This document shows, piece by piece, positions 23,301-31,420 of a DNA stretch of 64,000 nt. Location: assembly GCA_963681505.1 (NCBI GenBank), contig OY811993.1, positions 2,638,992-2,702,991 on the forward strand, given 5' to 3'. The translations under genes and the position numbers were made by a program. The notes below the pieces were generated by a model. It did no database searches, was not told the origin of the DNA, and was given only the letters and a program-made list of their open reading frames with translations. The DNA comes from Eunapius fragilis. Taxonomy: Eukaryota; Porifera; Demospongiae; Spongillida; Spongillidae. Every line of letters begins with the position of its first letter. Position 1 is the first letter of the stretch.

Positions 23301-24154
23301 GCGGGTTAATCTTTAACTTTTCTGCAAACAGTAATATTTAATTTTTACTCTTCGCTAGGGAACATATAATGGATACTACCCTTAGAATCTCAAAGCTTAA
23401 ATATTATTCTGCAGGAGCGAGCATGCTGTTTCAAAATTCATACTTGTACTCAGATGATGCTATTGATGTGCCCTTTTCATTAATTTTTACTTTATGTGTT
23501 ACGAAAATATAGCTGCACAAAGTGTGTGTGCATTTTATAGCTAGGATTTAGGCACCAGCCTCTCATAATTTGAATACAATGTTGCATCCTATATAGTCGC
23601 TGCAAAATAAAATTAAATTTAAATTTAAAAAAAAAAAAACAGGAAATGTGCTATTACTTTCCACAGCTATATGGAACATTGTACGAAAGAATGGCCTTGT
23701 GGATTTATTATATAGATCCAATATATCTTCTGAAATATTAATGCTACTAGGTTTCTATTTTCAACACTACCCCACACATATAATTGAAAAGTGCACGATT
23801 TAGTACTATGAGAACGTGGTTCTGTTTACTGTACGTTTGTTTATACTGGTTAGACCAGAACTTTGTTTTATTTTGCAATGTAATGTCCCAAGATACCACA
23901 TTGTCAACTGTTACGCATGTATAGGCTCCTGAATTGCAACAGGCTACCAGTTGCTTCCAATACTATTTTGAGGAATGGGGGGAATGTCACTTCTGTAGAT
24001 AATATTTTGTGGCAGCCTGGTTGAGTACTCAACTGTATACATTTTGTTCAATATTCATGGTATTTTCCCCATAGAACAAGTGAGACTCATTCAAGAAAAG
24101 TTGGATCTTTTCAAAGAGGCTCTGACAAAACAGCAAAAGAGGACTATGGCATAG
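8161..24154 (+). CDS. OPA1: OPA1-family mitochondrial dynamin-like GTPase, C-terminal eight exons
   Basis: Join of 8161-8313, 8772-8963, 10213-10266, 10321-10407, 13971-14078, 15502-15595, 23067-23177 and 24075-24154 gives 292 residues ending in TAG. All junctions are GT-AG and keep phase. The protein matches, in order, the stalk/BSE and C-terminal coiled-coil region of OPA1: a DxLFDQL helix, HKW, an ALDDKD-x8-QW helix, a DRWIKWK helix, TWxxVYKLHF, EFFWRVQ and a final heptad helix ending IQEKLDLFKEAL. OPA1 is anchored in the mitochondrial inner membrane and drives inner-membrane fusion and cristae shaping. Its GTPase domain lies upstream, outside what is visible. No frameshift or internal stop is seen, so the gene looks functional despite 12 kb of transposon-laden introns. 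Confidence 0.9.
8772..8963 (+). CDS. OPA1: OPA1 homologue exon b (stalk)
   Basis: 64 codons, phase 0. It begins KYVQMSALDDKD and ends DRWIKWKSQSHIQ before GTGAGC. This is the most recognisable part of the family: the ALEDRS-like turn, the QW pair and the W-x2-WK motif. Confidence 0.92.
8964..10212 (+). other. OPA1 intron with dispersed short repeats
   Basis: Two similar words (TTTTTTATTCTATTTGCAGG near 9094 and TTTTTATTCTATTTTTTTTC near 9466), each followed by TTTCTAGGG, suggest a decayed repeat pair. A tandem array at 9707-9862 is listed separately. A (TACATG)n-rich patch lies at 10090-10130. There is no gene. Confidence 0.4.
9707..9862 (+). repeat. Four-unit tandem repeat in OPA1 intron
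   Basis: Four units of 34-44 bp start at 9707, 9749, 9785 and 9829. Each has the form TCCCAAACGGGGATCAAACC, then ATCAACCTATTGAAGTCAC. Unit 2 is truncated. Spacers are not unique, so this is a minisatellite and not a CRISPR array. Confidence 0.85.
10213..10266 (+). CDS. OPA1: OPA1 homologue exon c (short)
   Basis: 18 codons (AERSTLVEEFRKILLSEP), phase 0, donor GTAAGG. It matches the family's ELEKML-type helix. The following intron is only 54 bp. Confidence 0.8.
10321..10407 (+). CDS. OPA1: OPA1 homologue exon d
   Basis: 29 codons, phase 0, acceptor TTTTCTATAG. It encodes DEIISIQRSLKIRGYSTAED, matching the family's DEI-x-TV-x2-L-x2-RG segment. Confidence 0.85.
10408..11219 (+). other. OPA1 intron, left part, no gene seen
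   Basis: AT-rich intronic DNA before the TIR element at 11220. No domain or repeat was recognised. Confidence 0.35.
11220..12146. mobile_element. Non-autonomous TIR element in OPA1 intron
   Basis: The left end CAGGGATTTATCTGAC (11220-11235) is exactly inverted at the right end GTCAGATAAATCCCTG (12131-12146). CCCACCCGTG words follow inside both ends. The interior has a further pair of inverted segments around GCATTTGCGTAG (11460 and 11655 regions) and no transposase. Both flanks show CTT, a possible 3-bp target duplication. Superfamily unassigned. Confidence 0.7.
12147..12550. other. Intronic spacer, no feature recognised
   Basis: I see no coding sequence, array or inverted repeat between the TIR element and the foldback-family copy. 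Confidence 0.35.
12551..12810 (-). repeat. Terminal palindrome of copy 1
   Basis: Left arm CAAGTAAAGAAAAACATTCT, then GAGAAAGTTGGTGGGATATA and GGAATTGGAGG. The right arm is its complement, ending in AGAATGTTTTTCTTTACTTG. The centre near 12660-12700 contains the TAGCAC and GTACTAAATATAGGA remnants seen in other copies. Confidence 0.85.
13106..13321 (-). CDS. Element-borne tiny ORF with RYRADPE-like motifs
   Basis: Starts ATG at 13321 (MPSHQQKRRAKRRKRY). It is highly basic, then has two imperfect repeats, VRYNADPETIRAS and DSYRADLESSRATKRQRY. Such (R/S)-Y-x-A-DPE repeats occur at the N-terminus of many invertebrate Helitron-type and related transposon proteins (family knowledge, not tested here). 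In the other copies the equivalent frame ends at a splice donor, so this is probably the first exon of a longer gene that has lost its remaining exons. As it stands the frame runs on to a stop at 13106. Cellular expression is not predicted. Confidence 0.5.
   Translation of the reverse strand, partial: PSHQQKRRAKRRKRYLQNQDDKLESSCVRYNADPETIRASLCDSYRADLESSRATKRQRYVCVSGDYNAPR
13971..14078 (+). CDS. OPA1: OPA1 homologue exon e
   Basis: 36 codons, phase 0, acceptor TGATTTGCAG. It encodes TWNYVYKLHFMKRA, then CQKGYLLRQ. The W-x2-VYrrHF motif and the C-x2-G-y aromatic cluster of the family are present. Donor GAG|GTATTT. Confidence 0.88.
14255..14375 (-). mobile_element. Foldback-family fragment: outer half of the 3' palindrome
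   Basis: CAAGTATTAACAACATTCTC, then GTTGGTGGCATATAGG and GTAATAGTCCTATATTTCAC match the outer arm only, so the second arm is missing. A hairpin word (TCGGAACCTAGTAGGTTC) lies 0.36 kb away at 14739 and could be the start of this or another copy; its palindromic nature leaves orientation open. Confidence 0.55.
14376..15028. other. OPA1 intron; hairpin word only
   Basis: The only structured sequence is TCGGAACCTAGTAGGTTC at 14739-14756, preceded by A. It resembles the 5' terminus of the foldback family. The rest is AT-rich without genes. Confidence 0.35.
15029..15185. mobile_element. Small foldback MITE
   Basis: ACAAGGGATTACAGAAACAG, then TGCCATTATGAATTTATAAT at the left end are mirrored by ATTATAAATTCACAATGGCA, then CATCCCTTGT on the right. 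Arms are about 50 bp with an 80-bp centre. Unrelated in sequence to the larger foldback family. Confidence 0.65.
15502..15595 (+). CDS. OPA1: OPA1 homologue exon f
   Basis: 31 codons plus one base, encoding VEFFWRVQQVMKSSAHTLRV. This matches the family's VxLFWRIQRM-x-SNTLRxQ helix. Donor GAAG|GTAACT leaves phase 1, completed by TT of the next exon to give Val. Confidence 0.88.
15719..15982 (-). mobile_element. Foldback-family 3' palindrome, diverged
   Basis: Outer arm CAAGTATTACAAACATTCAC, then CGTTGGTGGCAAATAG; the opposite arm has CCTTATTATTAGACCCTTGT, then TTCCAATCCTATATGCCACC. The ACAAG end sits at the left with T as the 3' flank on the minus strand. No clear 5' end was found to its right, so this is a 3' fragment or a copy with a decayed body. 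Confidence 0.6.
15983..16783. other. OPA1 intron, no gene recognised
   Basis: A short GGGGGG-containing run lies near 16120. No domain or paired repeat was identified. Confidence 0.3.
16784..17593 (-). mobile_element. Foldback-family copy 2
   Basis: The 3' palindrome (16784-17080) is the best preserved in the window: both arms match almost without mismatch, with CTTCGACTAAGGCATATGCT at the centre. The leader is shortened (TAAAGCTATTGGTGCAATTT, then GTCCCGAGTTATGAG and an AGAAGAAGCAGAAG run). A probable 5' end is TCATGAACGCAGCTGC (minus strand, from 17593), preceded by A. The tiny ORF is deleted. Confidence 0.65.
17594..18149. other. Region upstream of the Ty3-type gag, possible LTR or leader
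   Basis: A palindrome CTGCGCTTGCGCAG lies at 18004. TTGGTGTAGTCAGCTC near 18118 could be a primer-binding site, but no matching LTR was found downstream, so this is unproven. Confidence 0.25.
18150..18838 (+). pseudogene. Ty3-type gag with one CCHC knuckle
   Basis: Gag-like sequence starts MTKPLLLPEPYGGEACGWAE. It is broken by TGA at about 18245 and again near 18416, then runs open from 18470 to a TAG at 18838. The nucleocapsid knuckle CWTCGKKGHVARVC fits C-x2-C-x4-H-x4-C exactly and follows a basic linker. In the family this protein packages the element RNA. The two early stops make it non-functional as it stands. Confidence 0.7.
18840..19010 (+). pseudogene. Retropepsin fragment
   Basis: EFVVDTGAAVSLIHKG carries the aspartic protease D-T-G-A active-site motif with a hydrophobic lead-in. 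The frame closes at TAA shortly after, before a second family motif. Confidence 0.65.
19620..20170 (+). pseudogene. Ty3-type reverse transcriptase fragment
   Basis: Clear RT blocks: SPIVLVKNHDGTTRFCVDCR, then YPLPRVDDTLDTL, a TLDLAIGYWQVEV block with the first catalytic Asp, KTAFTTPEGLYHFKIMPFGL, and NAAATFQRLMD. The frame breaks at about 20130. The catalytic YxDD box is read as VYFDEIIV in the shifted frame, so the second Asp is Glu. A duplicated 42-bp unit (see 19757-19840) adds 14 residues upstream of the first block. Confidence 0.8.
19757..19840 (+). repeat. In-frame 42-bp tandem duplication within RT
   Basis: The unit beginning CAATCTAACAGCCCTTGGTC occurs twice back to back with two or three differences (GTAGTGTTGTTAAAG against ATAGTGTTGGTAAAG). 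It encodes QSNSPWSSPVVLLK then QSNSPWSSPIVLVK. Confidence 0.9.
20225..20935 (+). pseudogene. RT connection and RNase H fragment of the same element
   Basis: CQQPVAFLGHIVSTDGV, then FFGLANYYRCFVKNYA is the RT-to-RNase H connection. After a frameshift, LDTNASDVGIGAVLS, then VTRKELLAVVEFVHHFRQYL is the RNase H with its first catalytic Asp and ELLAV motif. A stop at 20779 replaces the Arg/Lys before TDH. The conserved ADALSR-like end is degraded near 20900-20930. Confidence 0.75.
20936..21880. other. Intronic DNA without recognised genes
   Basis: A 170-codon plus-strand frame (21489-22001) and a 128-codon minus-strand frame run across this stretch. Neither shows a domain, and both enter the foldback-family fragment that follows. 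Confidence 0.35.
21881..22158 (-). mobile_element. Foldback-family 5' fragment
   Basis: On the minus strand it starts TC at 22158, then a hairpin with stem GGAACCTGC and loop GGAA, then GGTAATGAATGTCATTAAAA. Homology to the leader (GTTGCTATCGAATGATAA, then AACAAAAATAC) continues to about 21880. No ORF or 3' palindrome follows. The 5' flank is A. It is antisense to OPA1. Confidence 0.65.
22411..22660. repeat. Inverted repeat (foldback, about 250 bp)
   Basis: GCAACAGCCAGCCACTGC, then TTGGCTCCTTCAATAG and GGCCCCT on the left match, inverted, AGGGGCCACTGGGTTATTGA, then AGGAGCCATACC and TGGCTGGTTGTTGC on the right. No coding content. Confidence 0.65.
22680..23066 (+). other. OPA1 intron 3' end
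   Basis: It contains a perfect 18-bp palindrome AAAAGATGCGCATCTTTT (22730-22747) and the acceptor CTTGTTTTCTAG at 23066. Confidence 0.5.
23067..23177 (+). CDS. OPA1: OPA1 homologue exon g
   Basis: 111 bases after a 7.5-kb intron. It encodes VRQMEQQVKVIL, then RKKELIRGDAVDKAEQL. This is the family's coiled-coil (E-x-VK-x-VL, then LL-x-G-x2-V-x-LAE). Donor CTTA|GTAAGT, phase 1. Confidence 0.88.
23178..24074 (+). other. Last OPA1 intron
   Basis: 897 bp of AT-rich sequence including an A-rich run near 23620. No element was recognised. Confidence 0.6.
24075..24154 (+). CDS. OPA1: OPA1 homologue exon h (C-terminus)
   Basis: The last exon, encoding QVRLIQEKLDLFKEALTKQQ, then KRTMA and TAG. The family's terminal VREIQEKLDxF-x-EAL helix is clear. 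The acceptor is TATTTTCCCCATAG. Confidence 0.9.
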
Positions 24155-25395
24155 TTGCATTGCACACATTTTGTGAATGTGATATAATTTTATCAATGAT
24201 AAGAGTTATAATCCGCCACTATATAATAGTTAACAACCTTGCATCTCATCCTTGTTTGGAAATTGTCTCATTGTTTCAAAAATGGAAACAATTCTCTTTG
24301 ACACAGTTGGATAGATTGCAACTTGTAAGTCAAGGGTGGTATAAAATATGGAAGGAAAAGTGGCAATGAATTAAACAGACCTAGTTCACGTACACTTCCA
24401 TTCGTTTACATTTTCACATCAATATTGCCTTGCAATCTTATATGCTTCTCCATCTCCTCCTTCCCTCCTCCTCACGAAGAACTCTATGTTGAAATGTGCT
24501 AACAGCACCAATCACTTCGGCATATATCCTCCAGGGGTCAGGTTGTGTATGAGAGACATCGATATCGAGTATAGAGGATAGTACCTATAATTTGGTATAT
24601 ATAAACAAAACATCTCGTACCCGGTGCATGCGTATATGCTATTCGCCGAAGTATGGTTAGCCACACCTACGCTCCTCAGGTTTGTTAAGACTGGCTACAC
24701 TTGACATGTTTCCAAGGAAGCTTTTATTCTTACGTGGATCGACGTTACCACGTACAGTTTGGATTGATAACACTTTATTAAATTTTATGATTATATAATG
24801 TCGTTTCTATGACAACGGTTACGCGTGACGAAATAATTTAATTCGAAAACCCGGATGATAAAAATAACAGTGATAACAGTGTCTCAACAGCATCCGGAAA
24901 TTTCTGATCACGAGTCCGGATTATATGAAATCGTAGTTATTATTATTATTTTTTAAAACAATATCATATATTCACAGAAATTTTTTTAAAAGGAAACAAA
25001 ATATGCGGAGAATCTATTGTGCAAGTAGAAGGGCTTCCCTTGACACCAGGTCAAGAGGAGGTTGTGTAGCAGCGCAGACATATAATGGCCAAGGTGAGAG
25101 AGCGTGCCCCTCGAATACACATATACGCAGTAAACAGGGCCGGCGCCGCAGGTCCACGGTTTTAACCGGACCACTTTTTAGAGGCCTTTTTAAATTACAT
25201 CATTGTATATTCTTGCACTACGTCACTTCGCGCGCGCGCGCAATCCGTTATGCGTTAATTAGTACATGAACATGCTATTACTTTACACATGATCAGATGT
25301 GGCGACCAAAGTACATCTATATCAGCATGTTATTAGCTATACATGTATATAATAAAGTTAACAGCATTCAGTAAAAAATAGCTACTGTTGTCAAT
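24155..25395. other. OPA1 3' flank; intergenic
   Basis: Contains the presumed OPA1 3' UTR; no obvious AATAAA close to the stop was identified. A (CG)n run (25231-25241) interrupts AT-rich DNA. No gene recognised. Confidence 0.35.
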
Positions 25396-27302
25396 GTGCG
25401 AGATTCGATTCCCAGCTTACCTGATGAGCGCCACCATCTTAAATCCTTTGCTTTTCCGAAGCAAAGCTTTGGAAAGACAAAACCTGTTTTTTGCTCAGCA
25501 AAGAGCCAGTGGTTCGATACTTGGCCTTTTCTCCATTACGATAAAGGACAAGATGTGATGTTCTGCCACACTTATGTCACTGCCTTTAAGCTGGGCAGAA
25601 TTAAGTCAAGTAAAAACGCTGCAAACTGCATTTGTAAGTTTATACGCGAGCAAGTAATATGGTCATGCTTAGTGAGTGACAAATGTTTTTGTGTCTCAGG
25701 TAACTTCAGGATTTTGTAACTGGAAAGATGCCACTGTTGCTTTCAGTAAGCATCTCCAGTCCAAGTCTCACATGGAAGCAGTTGAAGCCGTCATTACACT
25801 TCCGAAACAAACAAAGGATGTTGGCGCGCAGCTTAGTATTGCTCACAAAGCAAAGAAGGAGGGGCAAGGGACATGTTGCAGATTATTCTGTAAAGTGTTC
25901 GCTTCCTTGCCAGGCAAGGACTGGCCCTTCGTGGTGATGGCAGCGATGTGTCCTCTAACCTCACTCAGCTTCTTCATGTGAGAGCTGAAGGCAATCCAAA
26001 AATGCTACAGTGGATTACCAAAAAGGCTTGCAAACATATGCATCATGATAATCAAAATGAGATGCTAGAGCTTATGGCTCATCAAGTGCTGAGAAGAATT
26101 CTTGATGATGCACACACCTCTCCTTTCCTTGCTGTGATGGTAGATGAAACCAGGGATCAATCTAACAAGGAGCAGCTGAACTTAGTTCTGAGATGGGTTA
26201 GTGATGACTTCACTGTTTCAGAAGAGTTTGTAGGGCTATACTACCTGTCAATGATAGATGCTCAGAGCATTGTGGATGCCATAAAAGATGCCTTTTTGCA
26301 GTTCCAGATACCTTTCACAAAGCTTCGTGCATGGTCAGTGCTATGATGGATGTAGCACCATGGCTGGAGCAAGAGCTGGTGTAGCTGTAAAGATCCAGGA
26401 ATTGGAGCCTCGAGCTGTGTTCACACATTGCTAAGGCCATGCACTCAACCTAGCTGTTAACGATACAATAACAAAGGTACCTAAAATGAAGGACTGTCTG
26501 GACACCTGTTACGAAATAGTGAAGCTGATTAAGTTTTCACCAAAACGAGAGGTCATGTTATCTCAACATAAAGAAAAGATGGGTAGTGATGCTCCAGGTA
26601 TTAGAACCCTATGCCCAACAAGGTGGACTGTTCATGCTGAATCACTATACAGTATTCTGCTCCTGTGGGAGACTGGGGTGCATGAAACATCTAACACAGA
26701 GATGAAGGCAAGGATTCTGGGGGTGCAGAGTCAAATGCAGTCCTTCAACTTTCTTTTCTGCATTGTCTTGTCTGAGATGATTTTGCGGCATGCTGACAAG
26801 CTTAGTGAGACACTACAGCAGCAAAACCTATCCAGCATTGAAGGGCATGATATAGGGATGTTAACTGTAAAAACCGCCGAAGCTAAATGAAAATGACTTT
26901 GAGCTGTTTTGGCAGAATTAAGATTGAAAATATGAGGGTGCATTTGATATATTGAGTATAACAATTGCTACCAAGGAAGCGAAAGGTACCACAGCGATTT
27001 GAGACAGGCATTGCTCCGGCTGAGTTTGCTACATCTCCTAAGGATGAATACCGTCGAGTGTTTTTCGAATGTTTTGACCTTGCAGTGATGAGCATCCGCA
27101 GCAGATTTGACCAAAAAGGCTTCAAAACCTTCTCCAACGTGGAACAACTTTTGTTTAAAGCATGCAAAGGCCAGAATTATGAAGAGGAGCTTGATTTCGT
27201 GTATAACTTCTTTACAAATGGTTTCAACAAATTAGAGCTTGCGGCTGAACTCTTAACCTTACGTACACTCAAAACACCATCTCTAACAACGCACACCTTC
27301 TG
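25396..27302 (+). pseudogene. hAT-type transposase pseudogene, TTF/ZMYM1-like
   Basis: The N-terminus has a TTF-type zinc-finger pattern (KPVFCSAKSQWFDTWPFL, then YDKGQDVMFCHTYVTAFKLG). A likely intron (donor at 25633, acceptor before 25701) leads to GFCNWKDATVAFSKHLQSK. The RNase H-like part includes FLAVMVDETRDQSNKEQL with the first catalytic Asp, LCPTRWTVHAESL and the ILGVQSQMQSF block. Frames shift near 25880 and 26340, a stop replaces Tyr in the HC*GHALNLAV motif, and another break lies at 26890. The C-terminal hAT dimerisation domain is absent after 27302. Such proteins move hAT transposons; this copy is dead. Family assignment is confident. Confidence 0.8.
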
Positions 27303-27756
27303 ATGGCTCTTTTCAGGATATCGCTAGATCCGCTAGGGTACCTGGCTTCTGTGAGGTATAGAAAGACTGCATCAGCATCAACCATGGCAGGTCAGTCAAA
27401 GGCTGTTCAGCACATTTGGTATCCATGCACAGTACTCTCTTCTCGTAATAAGGTGATAATTCGCCTCACTTAAGCTTGATAATTATACATGTATAGACTA
27501 CATGTCATTGAAGGTGGGCATGTACGAATTGGTTGACTAAGCATGTATGCATCCTGAGAGATAATTTACAAAGATGCATGGAGATTGAATGAAAATAACG
27601 CGTTGTGTAGCTATATTGATCAGTTACATGCATGTACATAATTACCAACTATATACAGCTATAATTTCAAGTGATCTAGTTTTTATCTCAGCAAACTGTG
27701 TTTAACACATAGTAAGCATAGCAGAACACTTAATCCGACATCCTATATAGCTAACG

Positions 27757-27890
27757 GCCCTTTATCACTACCCGGTACACTTTTGGCAAGGCCGGTACAC
27801 TTTTCGCAACCAAAATTGTACCGGGCGGTGCAGTTAAATTGTACCTCCGGGTACAATTTTCGCCCGGTACGATTTTTGTGTAATGATAAC
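27757..27890. repeat. Compact GGTAC-rich foldback repeat
   Basis: CCCGGTACACTTTTGGCA and GCCGGTACACTTTTCGCA are direct repeats. They are followed by inverted AATTGTACCGGGCGG and GTACAATTTTCGCCCGGTAC. The outer words TTATCACTAC and GTGTAATGATAA are also inverted. This looks like a small MITE. Confidence 0.55.
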
Positions 27891-28437
27891 TTTCAATGTT
27901 CTTGTGATTTCTCAACCAAACTGGACCTCATGCAAGATTGACAGACCAAAGTTGCATGGAAGTGTTAGTTAGCGGCATGAGTAACAGTATTTTTTCATGT
28001 CATGAGCGTTATTCATTTCATGTCATGAGCGCATGGCATGCCTGGTGTCAGCACTCCGCTCCCGCAACATACTACATACGTGCATAAGTTTCATACCATC
28101 ATATGTCATTTTTTGAGACAGCCTAAAAATATTTTAGCCATTCAAGCACTATCACTGCGCGCAATTGTAATTGACTCCCTTGTGATGGCACAGCTGATGG
28201 CTCTATGCATTGAGAGCTGACATTGCTTGCAAAAGCGTGACAGCCCTCCAACTATAACTAGCTAGGACAACGTATCAATACACGATCGGCTGAACAGGCA
28301 TGGTCTGCTGCCGCGATATGGTCTGTAGCCGATATCGTGTATATCGCGATATTTTGGGATATGTGTGAAATATCGCGATATTATATCGCGATATAGTAAA
28401 TATATTCATCGATCAATTATTTCATAATAATTCGTTG

Positions 28438-29200
28438 CAGCGCTATTTGCTGCTTCAGTTTTGGCTGCGACAAAAGAATCTACAGATAAACCCGTCCTAT
28501 CAATATGTAGGCAAGGAGGATATTGTATGCATTGACCGCAAAATGTTTAGGAATAATGCGTGGAAACATTTTGGGTGGCACAAAAAAGCAATCGGGTCGT
28601 CCTGGGTTGTGTGCAACAGGTGCTGTGCATGGGTGTCCAGAAATGGCAACAATACATCCAATATGTGGCATCACCTAAAATCCATTCATGGTGTTACAGA
28701 TGACAGCAAAATGTAAGTTTATGCATCAGACTGAGTGTATTAATCACGTGAATAAACGAAACTCATTCAATTCACATGCAACTCAAAAGTTACACATGTA
28801 CCTTCGAGAAAAAGTAAGTTACGCGCACAGGCTGCACCACCACCAGCAGTACCACTAGTCCATGTTCAAGCACAGATAAAGGGTGTTCTGGTTCTAGACC
28901 TTCTGGTAAAGGAGGAATCCTGGACAGTTACGTGACTCAGATACAACCCACAGTTATGAAAGGAGAAGAACTGACCAGAGCTAACGAGCTTCTAGTCAAT
29001 TGCAAAGCTTTTACCGTAAACTAGCTGCCACCTGCTTTAATGGATAGCCAAGAGTTTAGAGACTTTCTTGACTTCATTTCCAATGGTGCCTTTGTGATAC
29101 CTCATAGGACAGAGACTACTGAACTGATCGATGTACAGTATGAAAGCAGCAGTTACTTATCACTTCGAGACTTCACTTGGGTACCTTCCCATAACCAAAG
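28438..29200 (+). pseudogene. BED-finger hAT (ZBED-like) transposase N-terminal fragment
   Basis: WVVCNRCCAWVSRNG, then MWHHLKSIHGV gives the C-x2-C ... H-x4-H pattern of a BED zinc finger, with the aromatic residue before it. A GTAAGT-like donor follows at about 28714. Further sequence (GGILDSYVTQIQ, then MDSQEFRDFLDFISNG) matches the usual linker and the start of the hAT domain. A stop follows the FTVN residues (near 29020) and no catalytic core is present. BED fingers in hAT transposases bind transposon ends; the palindromic TATCGCGATA words nearby are candidate sites (inference). Confidence 0.6.
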
Positions 29201-29329
29201 CTATCAATAAATTTGACAGATCCACTAAAGCAGTTTACTGTAGACAGTGCCACACAGTGATTTCCATTCATGTTGATGACTTGTACAACCTTTCCTTGAG
29301 GTGGAATCATTGATACATTTTGGCTTAGC

Positions 29330-29905
29330 GACGTGTTACCCCTACGCGTGCAGATAATAAATCGCATCTTGGACTGGTAAAGCTTGTTCACTTGAGGTAC
29401 TAGGGTAAGCTCTATAGCTGCATGCAAACTGTATATGAACATACAGAGACACTGTACACAACCAAGTAGTGATCCATTCGTGCTTTGCGAACGCAAATGT
29501 GGGTTACACGCACGCACGCATGCCACTCACACATGCTGTGTACTTTAGGTGAATAATTATAATGGAATACACGAAAGAAGCGCACCGCGCGGTTTTTCCA
29601 TCCCATATTATCCTATCATAAACTATTTATATCCCATGATATTATCACCATGCAGGGTAAACTTTGCGCTAACATCCTATATAATGCTACCCGTAGGCGT
29701 GTGCGTAATAATTCGCACCTTTGACTTGTTCAGCTTGTTCAATTGAGGTACTAGAGGTAAGCTGTAAAGATTGCATGCAAGCTCTACAGAGACAAAGTTC
29801 ACACCAGTTGGTGGGTGGGCCATTCGTGTTTAGCGAACCCCGAATCAAAGGTGTGGCTACATGCTCGCGCGCGCGCACACGTACACGCACACATTCGCAC
29901 ATAAT
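29330..29905 (+). repeat. Diverged 220-bp direct duplication
   Basis: Copies at about 29330-29545 and 29685-29905 share, in order, TACCC-TAGGCGTG-like words, GTAATAATTCGCAC, AGCTTGTTCAATTGAGGTAC, TAGAGGTAAGCT, CCATTCGTGTTTAGCGAAC and a terminal CGCGCACAC/ACGCACGCA run. They are separated by about 140 bp of unrelated sequence. Confidence 0.6.
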
Positions 29906-30744
29906 ATAATACACCACTTACACAAACATCCCATTGTAACAAATATACGTTTACACCCCTGAATTGGAATGGAGAAGTCATCTTTGATAAATGTATGCGC
30001 ATCATACAACAGTGGCCTGGGGAACGGTGTGGCTGACCCCCTCTGTTCAAGAGGGAGCATGCATGAAGCACTGCATGTGGTCTGTGCGAGTGTAGGTTGG
30101 GGTCTTGGGGAATTGTATGGGGTGATACTCAATACTGTGTGTGATTAAATTGTACAGAAAAACTGAATAGTACAATGTCTTATGTTATACCTGTACCATG
30201 TAACTTACATGGAGGTCAGATGATACCACTAGATGCATGATACCTATTGTGTACTTGTTTAACATTATTTGCGTGGTGTGGTTAGAAATAGACGCCGTGT
30301 AGAAATACTAAAGTACAATAAACAAACTCTCTCCTATTGCCTCCCACACATACCTCACACCCTCCCCAGCCCCTATGACATCACATTGGTGTAGCGTCGG
30401 CTGTGCACAACACCTAACATAGATCTGTTTTATTAGCTTGCATGCATTAGATAGAATAGTCCACTATTCACTTCAAATGCTATTCCTTCCTACCATAGAA
30501 TGAGGACTCATTTCTACTCATTACTGCTACTGTTCTATGCAGGTAATTTATGGTACTGGGGGTGCCGTGTCATCACAGGAAGGTACACTGATTAACTTGC
30601 ACGCTTTATTACGTCATTAGTTAACAAATGCCATGCAGTATAGGGACCCGACAGTCAGGCGATAAGCATTAAATGTCGAACACAACGAACTGTTGCCATT
30701 ATGTAGGATATGATGCATTCGGTAATTCTGACCGGGGGATGATG

Positions 30745-30775
<31 letters not shown>
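30745..30775 (+). repeat. Homopolymer T tract of about 31 bp
   Basis: An uninterrupted run of T. It may be the reversed poly(A) tail of a short retroposed sequence, but no retroposon body was identified. Confidence 0.8.
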
Positions 30776-31420
30776 CAGTACCTACTCTATCTCTGCGATC
30801 CATCGTTCCTAAATAGATGGGGAGCGAAATCGTCCAGACCTCACACGTTATAACGATTAATAATAAATGCATGCAATTTATCACTGGTCTAAGGACCCGA
30901 CTGAGCGATTCATCTGTCAGGTCCCCAGGCTGCATGCTGTGGTAATATAATGACGCAATAATAGTAAGGACATGGCGGCGAGAGAGTCAACCTGTGACCT
31001 GTCTGAACCTTCCCGGGATGACACGGCCACCCCTTTATTGCTGAATGTATATTTCAGATAGTGTCCAGCAAAATCCAGGGTGATAATTTTATCACTACAT
31101 GTTACGTAAATTATAATTAATCTGTATATACCTTCGCAACATCTCAAGTGATCCCACAGTGACACAGTTCCTATTTTTGCTACAATGCATATTTTCGCTG
31201 CAGTGACTACAAATTTCACCAACCAATCAGGTTAGACTACGTGAAGCATATGGAGAAATCGTTATCCGTCGACGTAGCCATAACTATTCACCCCAACAAT
31301 GAATAATCGAGCAATAAATGTCATGAAAATGTAATATATTGCGATATTTATATCGCGATTAAATCCTCATATCGCGATATAGACGATTAAAATGAAAGTT
31401 ATTTCGCGGCAACACTGACC

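Larger units (their letters stand above)
28302..31420. mobile_element. hAT-like element with BED finger and TATCGCGATA subterminal motifs
   Basis: The left end GGTCTGCTGCCGCGATAT (28302-28319) is inverted at 31401-31420 (GGTCAGTGTTGCCGCGAAAT on the minus strand). Palindromic TATCGCGATA-type words cluster inside both ends (about 28340-28395 and 31345-31382). The interior encodes a BED-finger protein remnant and also holds a 220-bp duplicated segment and a 31-bp T tract. The ends are imperfect and an 8-bp target duplication was not found, so the boundaries are provisional. Confidence 0.5.
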
